In this document: one piece after another, positions 34,621-42,851 of the stretch
How the letters are laid out: every line of letters begins with the position of its first letter
How positions within the stretch are numbered: the first letter of the stretch is position 1
NCBI GenBank assembly: GCA_024681515.1
Contig: JAILAR010000066.1
Span: 1-64,000, forward strand
DNA length: 64,000 nt
Source of the DNA: Eubacterium sp.
GTDB lineage: Bacteria > Bacillota > Clostridia > Lachnospirales > Lachnospiraceae
Direction of reading: 5' to 3'
The notes under the pieces: generated by a model
Seen by the model: the letters and a program-made list of their open reading frames with translations, nothing else
Told to the model about the DNA's origin: nothing
Databases searched by the model: none
Translations under genes and position numbers: made by a program

Positions 34621-34696
34621 TTATTCCACACTTTGCACGTTTTTTCTGATTGTCCGCTTTACTCTGTTATTCGAGTCCGTGCTACGTTCTGATTTC
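34621..34696 (-). repeat. Family A element lacking the central GCGCC hairpin
   Basis: Minus sense: ATCAGAACGTAGCACGGACT, CGAATAACAGAGTAAAGCG, ACGTGCAAAGTGTGGAATAA. The 5' half is nearly identical to the copy at 7957-8063; the GATAATT box and the GNRA hairpin are missing. It begins at the stop of the IMPACT gene. Confidence 0.8.
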
Positions 34697-35305
34697 TCAC
34701 CCGATATACATGTCTCCGATCTGCAGATCTGCCTTCCCGGCCGTTGCTTCCGTAATGTCCTTGGTCAGCTTTGCCACCTGCTCTTCCGGCACCTCTGCGG
34801 TCAGTATGATCTGCTCCTGATAATCCGTTGCCGGTTCCAGTCCTGCCTCTCGAAAAAGATACTGTACCCGGCCCAGATCCGTATACTGTACGGTACATGT
34901 CACGGTCCTTCGCGGCCGGATCTCCGTAACCTTGCTGTTCTTTACGGCTTCTTTGGCAGCTTCCGTATAAGCCCGCACCAGTCCGCCGGTTCCCAGAAGG
35001 GTTCCACCGAAATATCTGGTCACTACCACCAGCGCACCTGTCAGTCCCTCACCGGTGAGCACATCCAGCATGGGCTTTCCGGCTGTCTGACTGGGTTCTC
35101 CGTCATCGGAAAATTTTTCCGCACCCACCAGACGCCAGGCATAGCAATTATGCCGGGCATCGTAATATTTCTTACGAATCCCGGCAATCCGCTCTGCGGC
35201 TTCTTCGGCCGTCTCGATCGGAAATGTGATTCCCAGAAATCTGGATTTTTTCACGATCACCTCGGAAGTCCCACCCTCGATCAGTTTGAACACTTTCTCT
35301 GCCAT
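34697..35305 (-). CDS. IMPACT/YigZ family protein
   Basis: A 202-aa protein of the YigZ group. The UPF0029 N-terminal domain has SRFLGITFPIETAEEA, ARHNCYAWRLV, SDDGEPSQTAGKPMLDVL and VVVTRYFGGTLLGTGGLVRAY; a DUF1949 C-terminal domain follows. The eukaryotic relative IMPACT acts in translation control and bacterial YigZ has been linked to translation or peptidase functions; the exact role is unsettled. It is encoded 44 bp after nrdR. Confidence 0.94.
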   Translation of the reverse strand: MAEKVFKLIEGGTSEVIVKKSRFLGITFPIETAEEAAERIAGIRKKYYDARHNCYAWRLVGAEKFSDDGEPSQTAGKPMLDVLTGEGLTGALVVVTRYFGGTLLGTGGLVRAYTEAAKEAVKNSKVTEIRPRRTVTCTVQYTDLGRVQYLFREAGLEPATDYQEQIILTAEVPEEQVAKLTKDITEATAGKADLQIGDMYIG

Positions 35306-35349
35306 ATCTCACCATCCTGTCAGGATACGACGCACTGCCTGATGACAGA

Positions 35350-35799
35350 TCATTTCAGAAGCTTCTTCAGCTCATCCATAAAGGTATTTACATCCTTGAA
35401 TTCGCGGTACACGGATGCAAAACGTACGTACGCTACTTCATCCAGATCGCGGATTTTATCCATGACGATATTTCCGACCTCGCGGCTTTCCACTTCACGC
35501 AGCCCCATGTTATAGATCTCTCCCTCGATCTCATCGACGCATGCATCGATCTGATCCATGGTAACCGGACGCTTATGGCAAGACTGCACCAAACCGTTTA
35601 CCAGCTTGGAACGGTCGTAAGCTTCACGGGTACGATCCTTCTTGATGATCATCAGCGGAACCGTCTCCACCTTCTCATACGTCGTAAATCTTTTTCCACA
35701 CACGTCGCACTGACGGCGGCGACGGATGGAATTATTATCCTCCGCCGGTCGGGAATCGATGACACGTGTATTATCATCTCCGCAAAATGGACACTTCAT
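35350..35799 (-). CDS. nrdR: Transcriptional repressor NrdR
   Basis: ATP/dATP-sensing repressor of ribonucleotide reductase genes, 149 aa. The zinc ribbon MKCPFCGDDNTRVIDSRP...CDVCGKRFTTYE is followed by the ATP-cone domain (MIIKKDRTREAYDRSKLVNG and RVRFASVYREF-like end). All four Cys are present. It follows rnfB by 21 bp and is thus probably on the Rnf transcript. No nrd genes or NrdR boxes were noticed in the window. Confidence 0.97.
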   Translation of the reverse strand: MKCPFCGDDNTRVIDSRPAEDNNSIRRRRQCDVCGKRFTTYEKVETVPLMIIKKDRTREAYDRSKLVNGLVQSCHKRPVTMDQIDACVDEIEGEIYNMGLREVESREVGNIVMDKIRDLDEVAYVRFASVYREFKDVNTFMDELKKLLK

Positions 35800-35820
35800 A
35801 TACTCCTCCTCACTATTCTC

Positions 35821-36615
35821 TTATGAAATCGACTTTGCCGGGCATTTCTTTGCACAGAGCCCGCAGTTAACGCATTTTCCGTAATTGATCACCGGAAGAT
35901 TCCCCTTCATCTCGATGGCTTCCTTCGGGCACTGCTTTACGCACATGGTACAACCGAGGCAGCCCACCGTGCAGGCTTTCTTCACCTCCAACCCCTTTTC
36001 CTGGGAACTGCACATGATATGATGAGCTTTCGATGCAGGAACAAGGGAGATCAGGTGCCGGGGACAGGTGGCAACGCATTTGCCGCAGGCCACGCATTTC
36101 TCCGGATCGATCACTGCGATCCCGTCCTGAAGAGAGATCGCTCCGAACTCGCATACGGACACGCATTCACCATATCCCAGACATCCGAACCTGCAGGCTT
36201 TGGGTCCGCTGTTCGGCGCATTCACGGCGATGCTGCACACTTCCGGTCCCACATAGGCATAAGCGTCCTGCGCCTTATCGCAGTCCCCTTTGCAATGGAC
36301 CAGTGCCACGTTCCGCTCTGTCGGCTGCTCTGCCCCGCCGCCGACGATGGCAGCTACCTTTTCCGCAACGGGAGCTCCGCCCACGGGGCAGGCATTTGTC
36401 GGTGCCTGTCCTTCGGCGATAGCCTTCGCCAGACCGTCACAGCCGGGATATCCGCAGGCTCCGCAGTTGTTGCCCGGGAGCACTTCACGCACGGCTTTCT
36501 CTGTTTCATTTTCTTCTACGTGGAAGACCTTGCTGGCTCTGCCAAGCAGGATCCCCACAAGGATTCCAACTCCGCCGATGATACCGGCGGCGATCAGTAT
36601 TCCGTTTACATCCAT
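35821..36615 (-). CDS. rnfB: Rnf complex subunit B, polyferredoxin
   Basis: Cytosolic-side electron entry subunit of the ferredoxin:NAD oxidoreductase (Na+ or H+ pump). The 264-aa protein has an N-terminal membrane segment (ILIAAGIIGGVGILVGILLG), the Fe-S domain motif NNCGACGYPGCDGL with a fourth Cys in TNACPVG, and then ferredoxin-type Cys clusters including CRFGCLGYGECVSVC, CVACGKCVATCP, CTVGCLGCTMCVKQCP and CVNCGLCAKKCP. It is the last rnf gene, separated from rnfA by a 202-bp gap filled with palindromes, unlike the tight spacing of the other rnf genes. Confidence 0.97.
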   Translation of the reverse strand: MDVNGILIAAGIIGGVGILVGILLGRASKVFHVEENETEKAVREVLPGNNCGACGYPGCDGLAKAIAEGQAPTNACPVGGAPVAEKVAAIVGGGAEQPTERNVALVHCKGDCDKAQDAYAYVGPEVCSIAVNAPNSGPKACRFGCLGYGECVSVCEFGAISLQDGIAVIDPEKCVACGKCVATCPRHLISLVPASKAHHIMCSSQEKGLEVKKACTVGCLGCTMCVKQCPKEAIEMKGNLPVINYGKCVNCGLCAKKCPAKSIS

Positions 36616-36652
36616 GTATGTTACCTCTGTACTATATGCAGGATTGGGGATA

Positions 36653-36818
36653 AGGCATCACCTTCGGTGATGGGCATGTACGGAACCGAAATTTCTGATG
36701 AAATTTCGGTGGCCTTTCGAATCGGCTTCGGTGGCCGATTCGAAACCCCACTTCGTGGGGCATCACCTTCGGTGATGGGCATGTACGGAACCGAAATTTC
36801 TGATGAAATTTCGGTTCC
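36653..36818 (-). repeat. Family C modular palindrome, tandem double copy between rnfA and rnfB
   Basis: Two copies of the CATCACC-TTC-GGTGATG hairpin and of the ACCGAAATTTC-TGAT-GAAATTTCGGT hairpin (36685-36710; extended to 14 bp at 36787-36818), flanking a hairpin with 12-bp stem and 7-nt loop (36715-36726/36734-36745) and CCCCAC-TTC-GTGGGG (36746-36760). The array ends on the rnfA stop codon. Confidence 0.88.
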
Positions 36819-37390
36819 TACATCAATCCTGAGAACCCCTGGAAGGCCAGTGCCATAAGGCCTGCTGCGATCAGGATGATCGGCCCGCCCTGGAACGCCT
36901 TCGGCACATTGTTTCTTTCCATCTTCTCCCGGATACTTGCCAGGATCGTGATGGCGATGGCAAACCCGACTGCTGAGAAAAATCCGTTCAGGATGCTGTG
37001 CCATACGGACAGATCCGACTGCACATTACTGATGGCGATGCCCAGCACCGCACAGTTCGTTGTGATCAGCGGCAGGTACACACCCAGCGCACGATAAAGT
37101 GACGGCACCTTCTTTTTCAGGAACATTTCCACAAACTGTACCAGTCCCGCAATGATCAGGATAAATGCGATGGTATTCAGGTATTCCACGTTCAGCGGTG
37201 TCAGCACGTAATAGTAGATCAGGCTGGTAACGGTGCTGGCCAGCGTCATAACGAAAATGACCGCGCCGCCCATACCTGCTGCCGTCTTCGTATTCTTCGA
37301 AACACCGAGGAACGGGCAAAGTCCCTGAAACTGCACCAGGACCACGTTATTCACGAGGGCGGCTGATATTGCAAAGAGAAATATATTCAT
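36818..37390 (-). CDS. rnfA: Rnf complex subunit A
   Basis: Integral membrane subunit of 190 aa with six hydrophobic segments. It has the conserved half-motifs QGLCPFLGVSKN and LITTNCAVLG, whose Cys residues are known in this family to hold an intramembrane iron-sulfur cluster together with RnfE. VGFAIAITILASIREKMER is also typical. The start overlaps the rnfE stop by 4 bp. Confidence 0.96.
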   Translation of the reverse strand: MNIFLFAISAALVNNVVLVQFQGLCPFLGVSKNTKTAAGMGGAVIFVMTLASTVTSLIYYYVLTPLNVEYLNTIAFILIIAGLVQFVEMFLKKKVPSLYRALGVYLPLITTNCAVLGIAISNVQSDLSVWHSILNGFFSAVGFAIAITILASIREKMERNNVPKAFQGGPIILIAAGLMALAFQGFSGLM

Positions 37391-38352
37391 TCTTCACCCT
37401 CCTCCTTCGGCGATGTATAGGTAACCTTGCCGGTCGTCATATCCAGCGTCATGGTTCCTTCGATGGGATCATTTTCCACCGGCGCAGCCGCATCCGGCCG
37501 ATCGACCGCCGCCTTTACGTCCACATCATTGTCGATATCGTAAAATTCCTTTTTTTCTGATTCCTTCTTCTCCGGCTCCTTTTTATCCGGTTCTTTCTTC
37601 ACCGATTCCTTTGCCCTGCTTCCGGCAGCAACATCCGTCTTATCTGCCGCAGCACCCTCTTCCGGACACTCCGAAAGCTTCCGTCCGGCACATGCAAAAT
37701 TCGTACAGCCCGCACATCCGTCGAGCCTGCGAAGTTTCGGCTTCTCACCTTTCTTCTTTGCCTTCCGGATCGCAAATGCATTGATCCCTGCGATCAGAAA
37801 TGCAAGTACAAAGAACGCACCCGGATTCGAGGTGAAGATCGCGATGGGATCCCAAAGCTCCGTGGTAACTTCAAATCCGAAGATCTTCCCGGCTCCCAGG
37901 AACTCACGGATCATACCGATCAGCGTCAGTCCCACAGTGAAACCAAGGCCCATGCCCAGACCATCAAAGACTGAAGGCAGCACCGGGTTCTTGGATGCAT
38001 AAGCCTCCGCACGCCCCAGAATGATACAGTTTACAACGATCAGTGAGATAAAGACACCTAAACTGTCGTACAGATCCGGTGTATAGGCCTGCATCAGGAA
38101 ACTGATGATGGTCACAAAGGAAGCAATGATGGTAATAAATGCAGGGATCCGCACTTTATCCGGGATATGCTTCCGAAGAGCCGAGATCATCAGGTTGCTG
38201 GCCGTAAGGACCGCCGTGGTGGCAAGTCCCATGCCCAGACCGTTGATGGCCGTAGACGTAACCGCCAGTGTCGGACACATACCCAGCATCTGAACAAAGG
38301 TCGGATTCTCTTTAATGATACCGTTATAGAGGCGCTCTGCATACTTATTCAT
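37387..38352 (-). CDS. rnfE: Rnf complex subunit E with a long cysteine-bearing C-terminal tail
   Basis: Membrane subunit homologous to RnfA: MLGMCPTLAVTSTAINGLGM and IVVNCIILGRAEAYASKN carry the cluster Cys (26 and 109), followed by the usual membrane segments up to about residue 195. A tail of about 125 residues follows. It contains Cys 213, 216, 221 and 229 (CAGCTNFACAG...CP), then a Lys/Glu-rich stretch (KKEPDKKEPEKKESEKKEF) and an acidic end. RnfE is usually near 200-230 aa, so 321 aa is long. I chose the ATG at 38352 (MNKYAERLY), preceded by GGAGGTGCGG; it overlaps the rnfDG end by 8 bp. Confidence 0.95.
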   Translation of the reverse strand: MNKYAERLYNGIIKENPTFVQMLGMCPTLAVTSTAINGLGMGLATTAVLTASNLMISALRKHIPDKVRIPAFITIIASFVTIISFLMQAYTPDLYDSLGVFISLIVVNCIILGRAEAYASKNPVLPSVFDGLGMGLGFTVGLTLIGMIREFLGAGKIFGFEVTTELWDPIAIFTSNPGAFFVLAFLIAGINAFAIRKAKKKGEKPKLRRLDGCAGCTNFACAGRKLSECPEEGAAADKTDVAAGSRAKESVKKEPDKKEPEKKESEKKEFYDIDNDVDVKAAVDRPDAAAPVENDPIEGTMTLDMTTGKVTYTSPKEEGEE

Positions 38353-40027
38353 GATCCGCACCTCCTTCCCCATATACCGCACGATCCGCGGCAAGCACGG
38401 CATTTACCGCACCCGTCACCGCCTTCGACGTAATGGTCGCACCGGTGATGGCCTGGATCTCACTGTCAGCGGACGGCGCAGTCTTTACGACCGTGAAGGA
38501 CTCTGCCGCCTTATCCTTATACTGCTCCGTAAATGCCGGATTATCCCGGGCTTCCATACCGAGTCCGGTGGTCTCACCGATGGACAGCATGGTGATACCG
38601 GTCACCTTATGATCCTTGATTCCGACGGCCATCATAATATCGCCTGCATATCCCTCATGGGTCGTAACGATCCAGATGTCACCCACTGCTTTTCCGTCCA
38701 CAGCTGCCAGAGTCCGATCCTCCAGAGTCACTCCGGTATACCCATCCTCTGCAAGCATCTCATTCAGCGTATCGACCTCATCCATGCCTTCCGATGCAAC
38801 CAGATCACCCCAGTCACCCGCTGTCGCATCACGGTAACTGTCTCCCTCCGGCATTACGGCCCGGTAGGATTCCTGAAGTTTTCGCTCCGCCGTATCTTCG
38901 ATCGGTTTCTTGGTCACCGCATATACCAGTCCCAGCATGGCTCCGGAGATCACGGCGATCAGGCAGATCGCGATAACGATCCTGAAAGGCTTCTCTTTCT
39001 TATCCGCCTTGGACGGAGGCATTACATTTCCCTCTTCGTCCAGAACCACAGGTTCAAGCCAGCCCCGGTTCTCGGACAGCGTCTTCTTTTCAAAGCCCTC
39101 TCCGAAGGCCTTCGGTTTGGTGATCATTTCGATCATCGGAACCAGCAGGTTACTGATGATGATGGCAAAGGACACGCCCTCCGCACTGTTCCCGTAGATC
39201 CGGAAACAGAAGGTAAGCACGCCCAGCAGGATGCCGTACAGCACCTTGCCCTTCTCAGTAATGGGGGACGTGGTGTAGTCCGTCGCCATAAAGAAGGCTC
39301 CCAGCGCCAGTCCGCCGCCACATACATGGGCCAATATGAACCGAAGCGTATCCCAGGCACTCATATCCTTTGTCAGACAGTAGATCGTGATGCAGACCGC
39401 AAAGGTGGCCAGATAGAAAAATGGGATCGTCAGCCGGATCACCCGCCGGATCAGAAGATATGCCGCACCGATCAGCAGCGCCGCTACGGACGTTTCTCCG
39501 ATAGTTCCGGCTTCCGTTCCGAGGAACATCTTCCACACGCTGACCGCACCCACACCCTGCTCCCGAAGAACAGCCAGCGGGGTAGCCGTGGTCACTGCAT
39601 CATACGTGAATTTCGTCATGGGCCCCACAAAGGACATAACAAGAAAACACCGCGCCGCAAGGGCCGGGTTCATGAAGTTCTGCCCGATGCCGCCGAAGAG
39701 CTGCTTTACCACAACTATGGCGAAACAGCTGCCGAGGATCGCCATCCAGAAGGGAAGGGATACCGGCAGGTTCAATGCGATGAGAAGTCCCGTGACCGCT
39801 GCGGAGAGATCCCGCACCGTACTCCGGCGCTTCATCACAAGCTCAGACAGGTATTCAAATACCATACAGGAAATGACGCAGACCAGGATCATCAGGGCTG
39901 CGCGGAATCCGAAATTATAGACCCCCATGGCAGATGCCGGAAGCAGTGCGATCAGCACATCTCCCATGATGGAGGTGGTGCTGTTTCGGCTTCGAATATG
40001 AGGGGAGGCGGAGATCTTCATATCCAT
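38345..40027 (-). CDS. rnfD: RnfD-RnfG fusion protein
   Basis: One 560-aa reading frame contains both flavoprotein subunits. Residues 1-310 are RnfD: ISASPHIRSRNSTTSIM, KQLFGGIGQNFMNPALAAR and the covalent-FMN motif region TTATPL with Thr149. Residues 311-347 form a hydrophilic linker. Residues 348-371 are a membrane segment (RIVIAICLIAVISGAMLGLV), and 372-560 are RnfG, ending in the flavin-binding domain with the flavinylation motif ITGATITSKAV. Topology is consistent: RnfD ends in the cytosol and RnfG re-crosses. The ATG at 40027 lies 4 bp after the rnfC stop, with GAGGGGGTGAG before it. An internal ATG at 39022 (residue 336) has GAGGG 7 nt upstream and could also yield a separate RnfG. Confidence 0.93.
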   Translation of the reverse strand: MDMKISASPHIRSRNSTTSIMGDVLIALLPASAMGVYNFGFRAALMILVCVISCMVFEYLSELVMKRRSTVRDLSAAVTGLLIALNLPVSLPFWMAILGSCFAIVVVKQLFGGIGQNFMNPALAARCFLVMSFVGPMTKFTYDAVTTATPLAVLREQGVGAVSVWKMFLGTEAGTIGETSVAALLIGAAYLLIRRVIRLTIPFFYLATFAVCITIYCLTKDMSAWDTLRFILAHVCGGGLALGAFFMATDYTTSPITEKGKVLYGILLGVLTFCFRIYGNSAEGVSFAIIISNLLVPMIEMITKPKAFGEGFEKKTLSENRGWLEPVVLDEEGNVMPPSKADKKEKPFRIVIAICLIAVISGAMLGLVYAVTKKPIEDTAERKLQESYRAVMPEGDSYRDATAGDWGDLVASEGMDEVDTLNEMLAEDGYTGVTLEDRTLAAVDGKAVGDIWIVTTHEGYAGDIMMAVGIKDHKVTGITMLSIGETTGLGMEARDNPAFTEQYKDKAAESFTVVKTAPSADSEIQAITGATITSKAVTGAVNAVLAADRAVYGEGGADHE

Positions 40028-40031
40028 CTTC

Positions 40032-41354
40032 TCACCCCCTCTTCCTGTTTGCAAGAACCTGTTTTCTGGTTCCTGCGATAGTCTGTGTCAGATGGCGCTT
40101 TGCCGGGCACACATAGGAGCAGCACCCGCACTCACAGCATTCCATACCGTTATTCTTCAAAAAGCCGTCCGTATCCTTCGCCTCGGCAAGATCAGCCAGC
40201 AGATAAGGTTCCACACGGCCCGGACAGATGGAGACACATTTCCCGCACTTGATACACTGGGTCGGCGTGCTCTCTGCCACCGCATCCCGGCTGAGCGCCA
40301 GGATCGAAGATGTGCCCTTTACCACCGGAACATCCAGCGTATACAGGGCCTTACCCATCATGGGGCCGCCGGAAATCACCTTCGCCGGCTCCTTCGTGAA
40401 TCCGCCGGCCGCCTCGATCAGTTCCAGGTAAGACGTTCCGATGGGCACGATAAAATTGCAGGGATCCGCGATGCAGTCCCCGGTCACTGTCACCACACGG
40501 GAGATCACGGGCCGTCCCAGGATCACCGCTTCATAGATGGAAATGATGGTATCCACATTATGCACGATGCAGCCTGCATCCGCCGGCAGCATATTGGAAT
40601 TCACATATCTGCCGGTGTTCGCATAGATCAGCTGACGCTCCGCTCCCTGTGGGTACTTGGTCTTTAACTTATTGACACGGATCCTCGGCTGGTCCTCCAC
40701 CTTTTCACGCAGAAGCCGGATCGCTTCCGGCTTATTGTCCTCGATGGCAATGATGCCCTGTGCTCCCTTGAATAGTCCAAGAACAATGGCCAGTCCTTCC
40801 ACCAGTTTTTCCGGTTCTTCCATCATGCGCCGGTAATCGGAGGTAAGATAAGGCTCGCACTCTGCACCGTTCACGATGATGCAGTCGATGGCAGATTCAT
40901 TTCTCGGAGACAGCTTCACATCCGTCGGGAAACCTGCCCCGCCCATGCCGACCACGCCGGCCTCGCGGATCACGGAGATCACATCCTCACGGAACAGTTT
41001 CTCCAGCGGACGCACCTTCGATGCAAAATCCGCCTCCTCAAACATGCCGTCATTGTCGATCACGATACAATCCATCCTTCCGCTGCCCGGAACCTCACGT
41101 TTTTCCAACGCCTTTACGGTTCCGGAAACTGCAGAATGAATATTCGCCGAGACAAGTCCACTCGCCTCGGCAATCTTCTGTCCGGCCACGACCCGGTCTC
41201 CTTTTTTTACAAGAGGTTTTGCGGGCGCGCCTATATGCTGGCTGAGAGGATACACCGCTTCGCCGCGCGTAACATACGCACGGACCGGTTTCTCCGCCGT
41301 CAGCCTTTTTCCGTCATCCGGGTGAATACCTCCCCGGAAGGTAAACTTCGCCAT
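40032..41354 (-). CDS. rnfC: Rnf complex subunit C
   Basis: Soluble peripheral subunit that carries the NAD(H)/FMN site and two iron-sulfur clusters; first gene of the operon. The 440-aa protein has FRGGIHPDDGKRLT at the start, the nucleotide/FMN-binding stretch GVVGMGGAGFPTDVKL, NGAECEPYLTSDYRRM, and two ferredoxin motifs: CIKCGKCVSICP and CCECGCCSYVCP. In the 229-bp gap upstream the minus strand has a repeated TGTTTATAAAT-like stretch (about 41515-41540) and a possible near-palindrome, but I cannot define a promoter there. Confidence 0.97.
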   Translation of the reverse strand: MAKFTFRGGIHPDDGKRLTAEKPVRAYVTRGEAVYPLSQHIGAPAKPLVKKGDRVVAGQKIAEASGLVSANIHSAVSGTVKALEKREVPGSGRMDCIVIDNDGMFEEADFASKVRPLEKLFREDVISVIREAGVVGMGGAGFPTDVKLSPRNESAIDCIIVNGAECEPYLTSDYRRMMEEPEKLVEGLAIVLGLFKGAQGIIAIEDNKPEAIRLLREKVEDQPRIRVNKLKTKYPQGAERQLIYANTGRYVNSNMLPADAGCIVHNVDTIISIYEAVILGRPVISRVVTVTGDCIADPCNFIVPIGTSYLELIEAAGGFTKEPAKVISGGPMMGKALYTLDVPVVKGTSSILALSRDAVAESTPTQCIKCGKCVSICPGRVEPYLLADLAEAKDTDGFLKNNGMECCECGCCSYVCPAKRHLTQTIAGTRKQVLANRKRG

Positions 41355-41583
41355 TGTTATGCCTTTCTCAAGTACTCTGATTTCAAGCGTGAAAAGTACG
41401 AGTATTCAATCTTCAAGTATTCCATGTTATGTCGACACAAAATGTCAGACATTCCATGCAGGAAGCCCCTACATGTAGTTATTTTAAACGATAAGAAGGT
41501 ACGGTGCAACCTTATTTATAAACAATTTATAAACATTTTCACGTTTTTCGAAAATAGGTTTTCACTTTCATGGCAGTTATGGT

Positions 41584-41829
41584 ATGATGTGCAGTGAAAT
41601 GTATCTCGCAAAAGCATGGAACATGGCCATCATCCACCGCCTGTTCTATCATCTGGAAAGCCTGGAGATTCCGGAACTGGGCGACAGAAAAGTCACTGCC
41701 AGCGTCGGGGTCGTGCTGTTCACAGGAAAGAAGGCGGCATCCTTCGACGAACTGTACGCGGCCGTGGATCCCGCCATGTATACGAGCAAGAAGAAATCAG
41801 GCAACAGCCTGACCTTCGGCTCGTTATAA
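41584..41829 (+). pseudogene. Remnant of a GGDEF (diguanylate cyclase) domain, C-terminal end only
   Basis: The 81-aa frame contains VTASVGVVLFTGKKAASFDELYAAVDPAMYTSKKKSGN, in which the first and last parts match the C-terminal third of GGDEF domains (SxGVxxF, LYxxAD.AMYxAKxxG). The GGDEF signature and everything upstream are missing, so it cannot make c-di-GMP. Asp replaces the usual Ala-Asp pattern (VDPAMY). It lies alone on the plus strand between rnfC and the Gx gene and is followed by a good terminator, which suggests a decayed gene end rather than a new short gene. Confidence 0.8.
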
Positions 41830-41860
41830 TTACTAACTGCCGCCAGGCGGCAATAACGGC

Positions 41861-41900
41861 AAAAGCTGACCAGGAAAATGAATCCCGGTCAGCTTTTTTA
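41861..41900 (+). terminator. Rho-independent terminator
   Basis: An 11-bp stem AAAAGCTGACC/GGTCAGCTTTT (41861-41871/41887-41897) with a 15-nt loop and a T-rich end TTTTTTATTT. It is oriented for the GGDEF remnant. Confidence 0.85.
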
Positions 41901-41927
41901 TTTGAGTATCATTTATCAGCTTTTCGA

Positions 41928-42419
41928 TCACTCGATCGGCACCCTTCGGATCAGGATCCCTGCCAGGATCCCGATTACCGCCCCTGCAACGGCTCCCACC
42001 GGAAGCAGCACGGCCAGAATGGTCAGAAGCCCTCCGGTCTTAAACAGAAAGGCCGCTGCCACAACCTGTCCTACGTTATGGAACAAACCGCCCAACACAC
42101 TGACTCCCATAGCCGACAGCTTCGGTATGGGCTTTGCCAGAAGCATGACTCCCATGCTGAGGGCTGCGCCCGCCAGACTGTAGATCATGGTCATGACATT
42201 TCCGAAAAGCAGCACGGACAGCAGGATCCGTCCGACGGATACAAAGCAGGCGTCAAGGGTGGACAGACGATACAGCGTATAAACCGTAACGATATTGGCC
42301 AGTCCCAGACGAAGCCCGGGGATCCCGTAGAATACGGGGATCAGGCTTTCCAGATAAGACAGGACCAGCGCCAGCGCCAGCAGGCAGCCGCGATATGCGA
42401 TTCTCTTATTTCTGCTCAT
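41928..42419 (-). CDS. Gx transporter family membrane protein
   Basis: A 163-aa membrane protein of the family also labelled heptaprenyl diphosphate synthase component I-like (Hpre_diP_synt_I). It has about five segments: GCLLALALVLSYLESLIP, LGLANIVTVYTLYRLS, VGRILLSVLLFGNVMTMIYS, GVSVLGGLFHNVGQVVAAA and a final Gly/Ala-rich stretch GAVAGAVIGILAGILIRR. Genes of this family commonly sit beside NusG-II and ApbE genes near Rnf clusters, as here; an ECF-type transport role has been suggested for the family, and its part in Rnf maturation is inference. Confidence 0.9.
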   Translation of the reverse strand: MSRNKRIAYRGCLLALALVLSYLESLIPVFYGIPGLRLGLANIVTVYTLYRLSTLDACFVSVGRILLSVLLFGNVMTMIYSLAGAALSMGVMLLAKPIPKLSAMGVSVLGGLFHNVGQVVAAAFLFKTGGLLTILAVLLPVGAVAGAVIGILAGILIRRVPIE

Positions 42420-42497
42420 TGTTCTCCTGTCCTAATCTGATTCATCGCCCGGTGATCCGATCGCAGAAAGGATCTCCAAAAGATCTCCAATACAGCT

Positions 42498-42851
42498 TCA
42501 CTCCACCTCTATCACAAGTTGATGCGGCAGACAGATGATCGTCTCCCCGACGGTATCGATGGCACTGTGGTGTACGCAGACCCGCTCAGGGCAGTCAGCG
42601 GAGATAACGCTGACTTTTCCGTCTTTGATCTGAACCACATTCCATCCGTCTCCGGAGTAAAACCTCTGCTCCATATCCTCATCCAGCGGCAGCGTGATCC
42701 GTGTTTTATCCGCATCAGTGATCACCACTTTTTTCCCCGCGGGGCTCAGAAAATGCACCGCTGCCCAGATGGCTCCGCATAGGGCCAAGACCCCAAGCAG
42801 CAGAAGGAAATCTCCTTTTTTCAGTTTTCCACCCTGCCGCTTATCTTCCAT
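42498..42851 (-). CDS. NusG domain II-containing protein
   Basis: A 117-aa protein with one N-terminal membrane segment (FLLLLGVLALCGAIWAAVHFL) and an extracytoplasmic NusG-II-like beta domain (WNVVQIKDGKVSVISADCPERVCVHHSAI in parts, ending CLPHQLVIEVE). The CPERVCVHHG-type motif and CLPH ending are diagnostic. It is a companion of the Gx gene and of apbE. Its start overlaps the glgX stop by 11 bp. Function unknown; the Cys residues could be redox-active. Confidence 0.93.
   Translation of the reverse strand: MEDKRQGGKLKKGDFLLLLGVLALCGAIWAAVHFLSPAGKKVVITDADKTRITLPLDEDMEQRFYSGDGWNVVQIKDGKVSVISADCPERVCVHHSAIDTVGETIICLPHQLVIEVE

Noticed and set aside
36653-36818. Palindromes between rnfA and rnfB as a terminator
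   Set aside because: No U-tract follows on either strand and the modules match copies at other loci, so I class them as repeat family C.
38351-40081. Long plus-strand frame (576 codons) over rnfDG
   Set aside because: Antisense shadow of the Rnf gene, rich in Arg, His and Gln, no start signal.
41500-41545. Possible Rex operator upstream of rnfC (TTGTTTATAAATAA)
   Set aside because: Only a near-palindrome with a mismatch and AT-rich surroundings; too weak to claim without a genome-wide site search.
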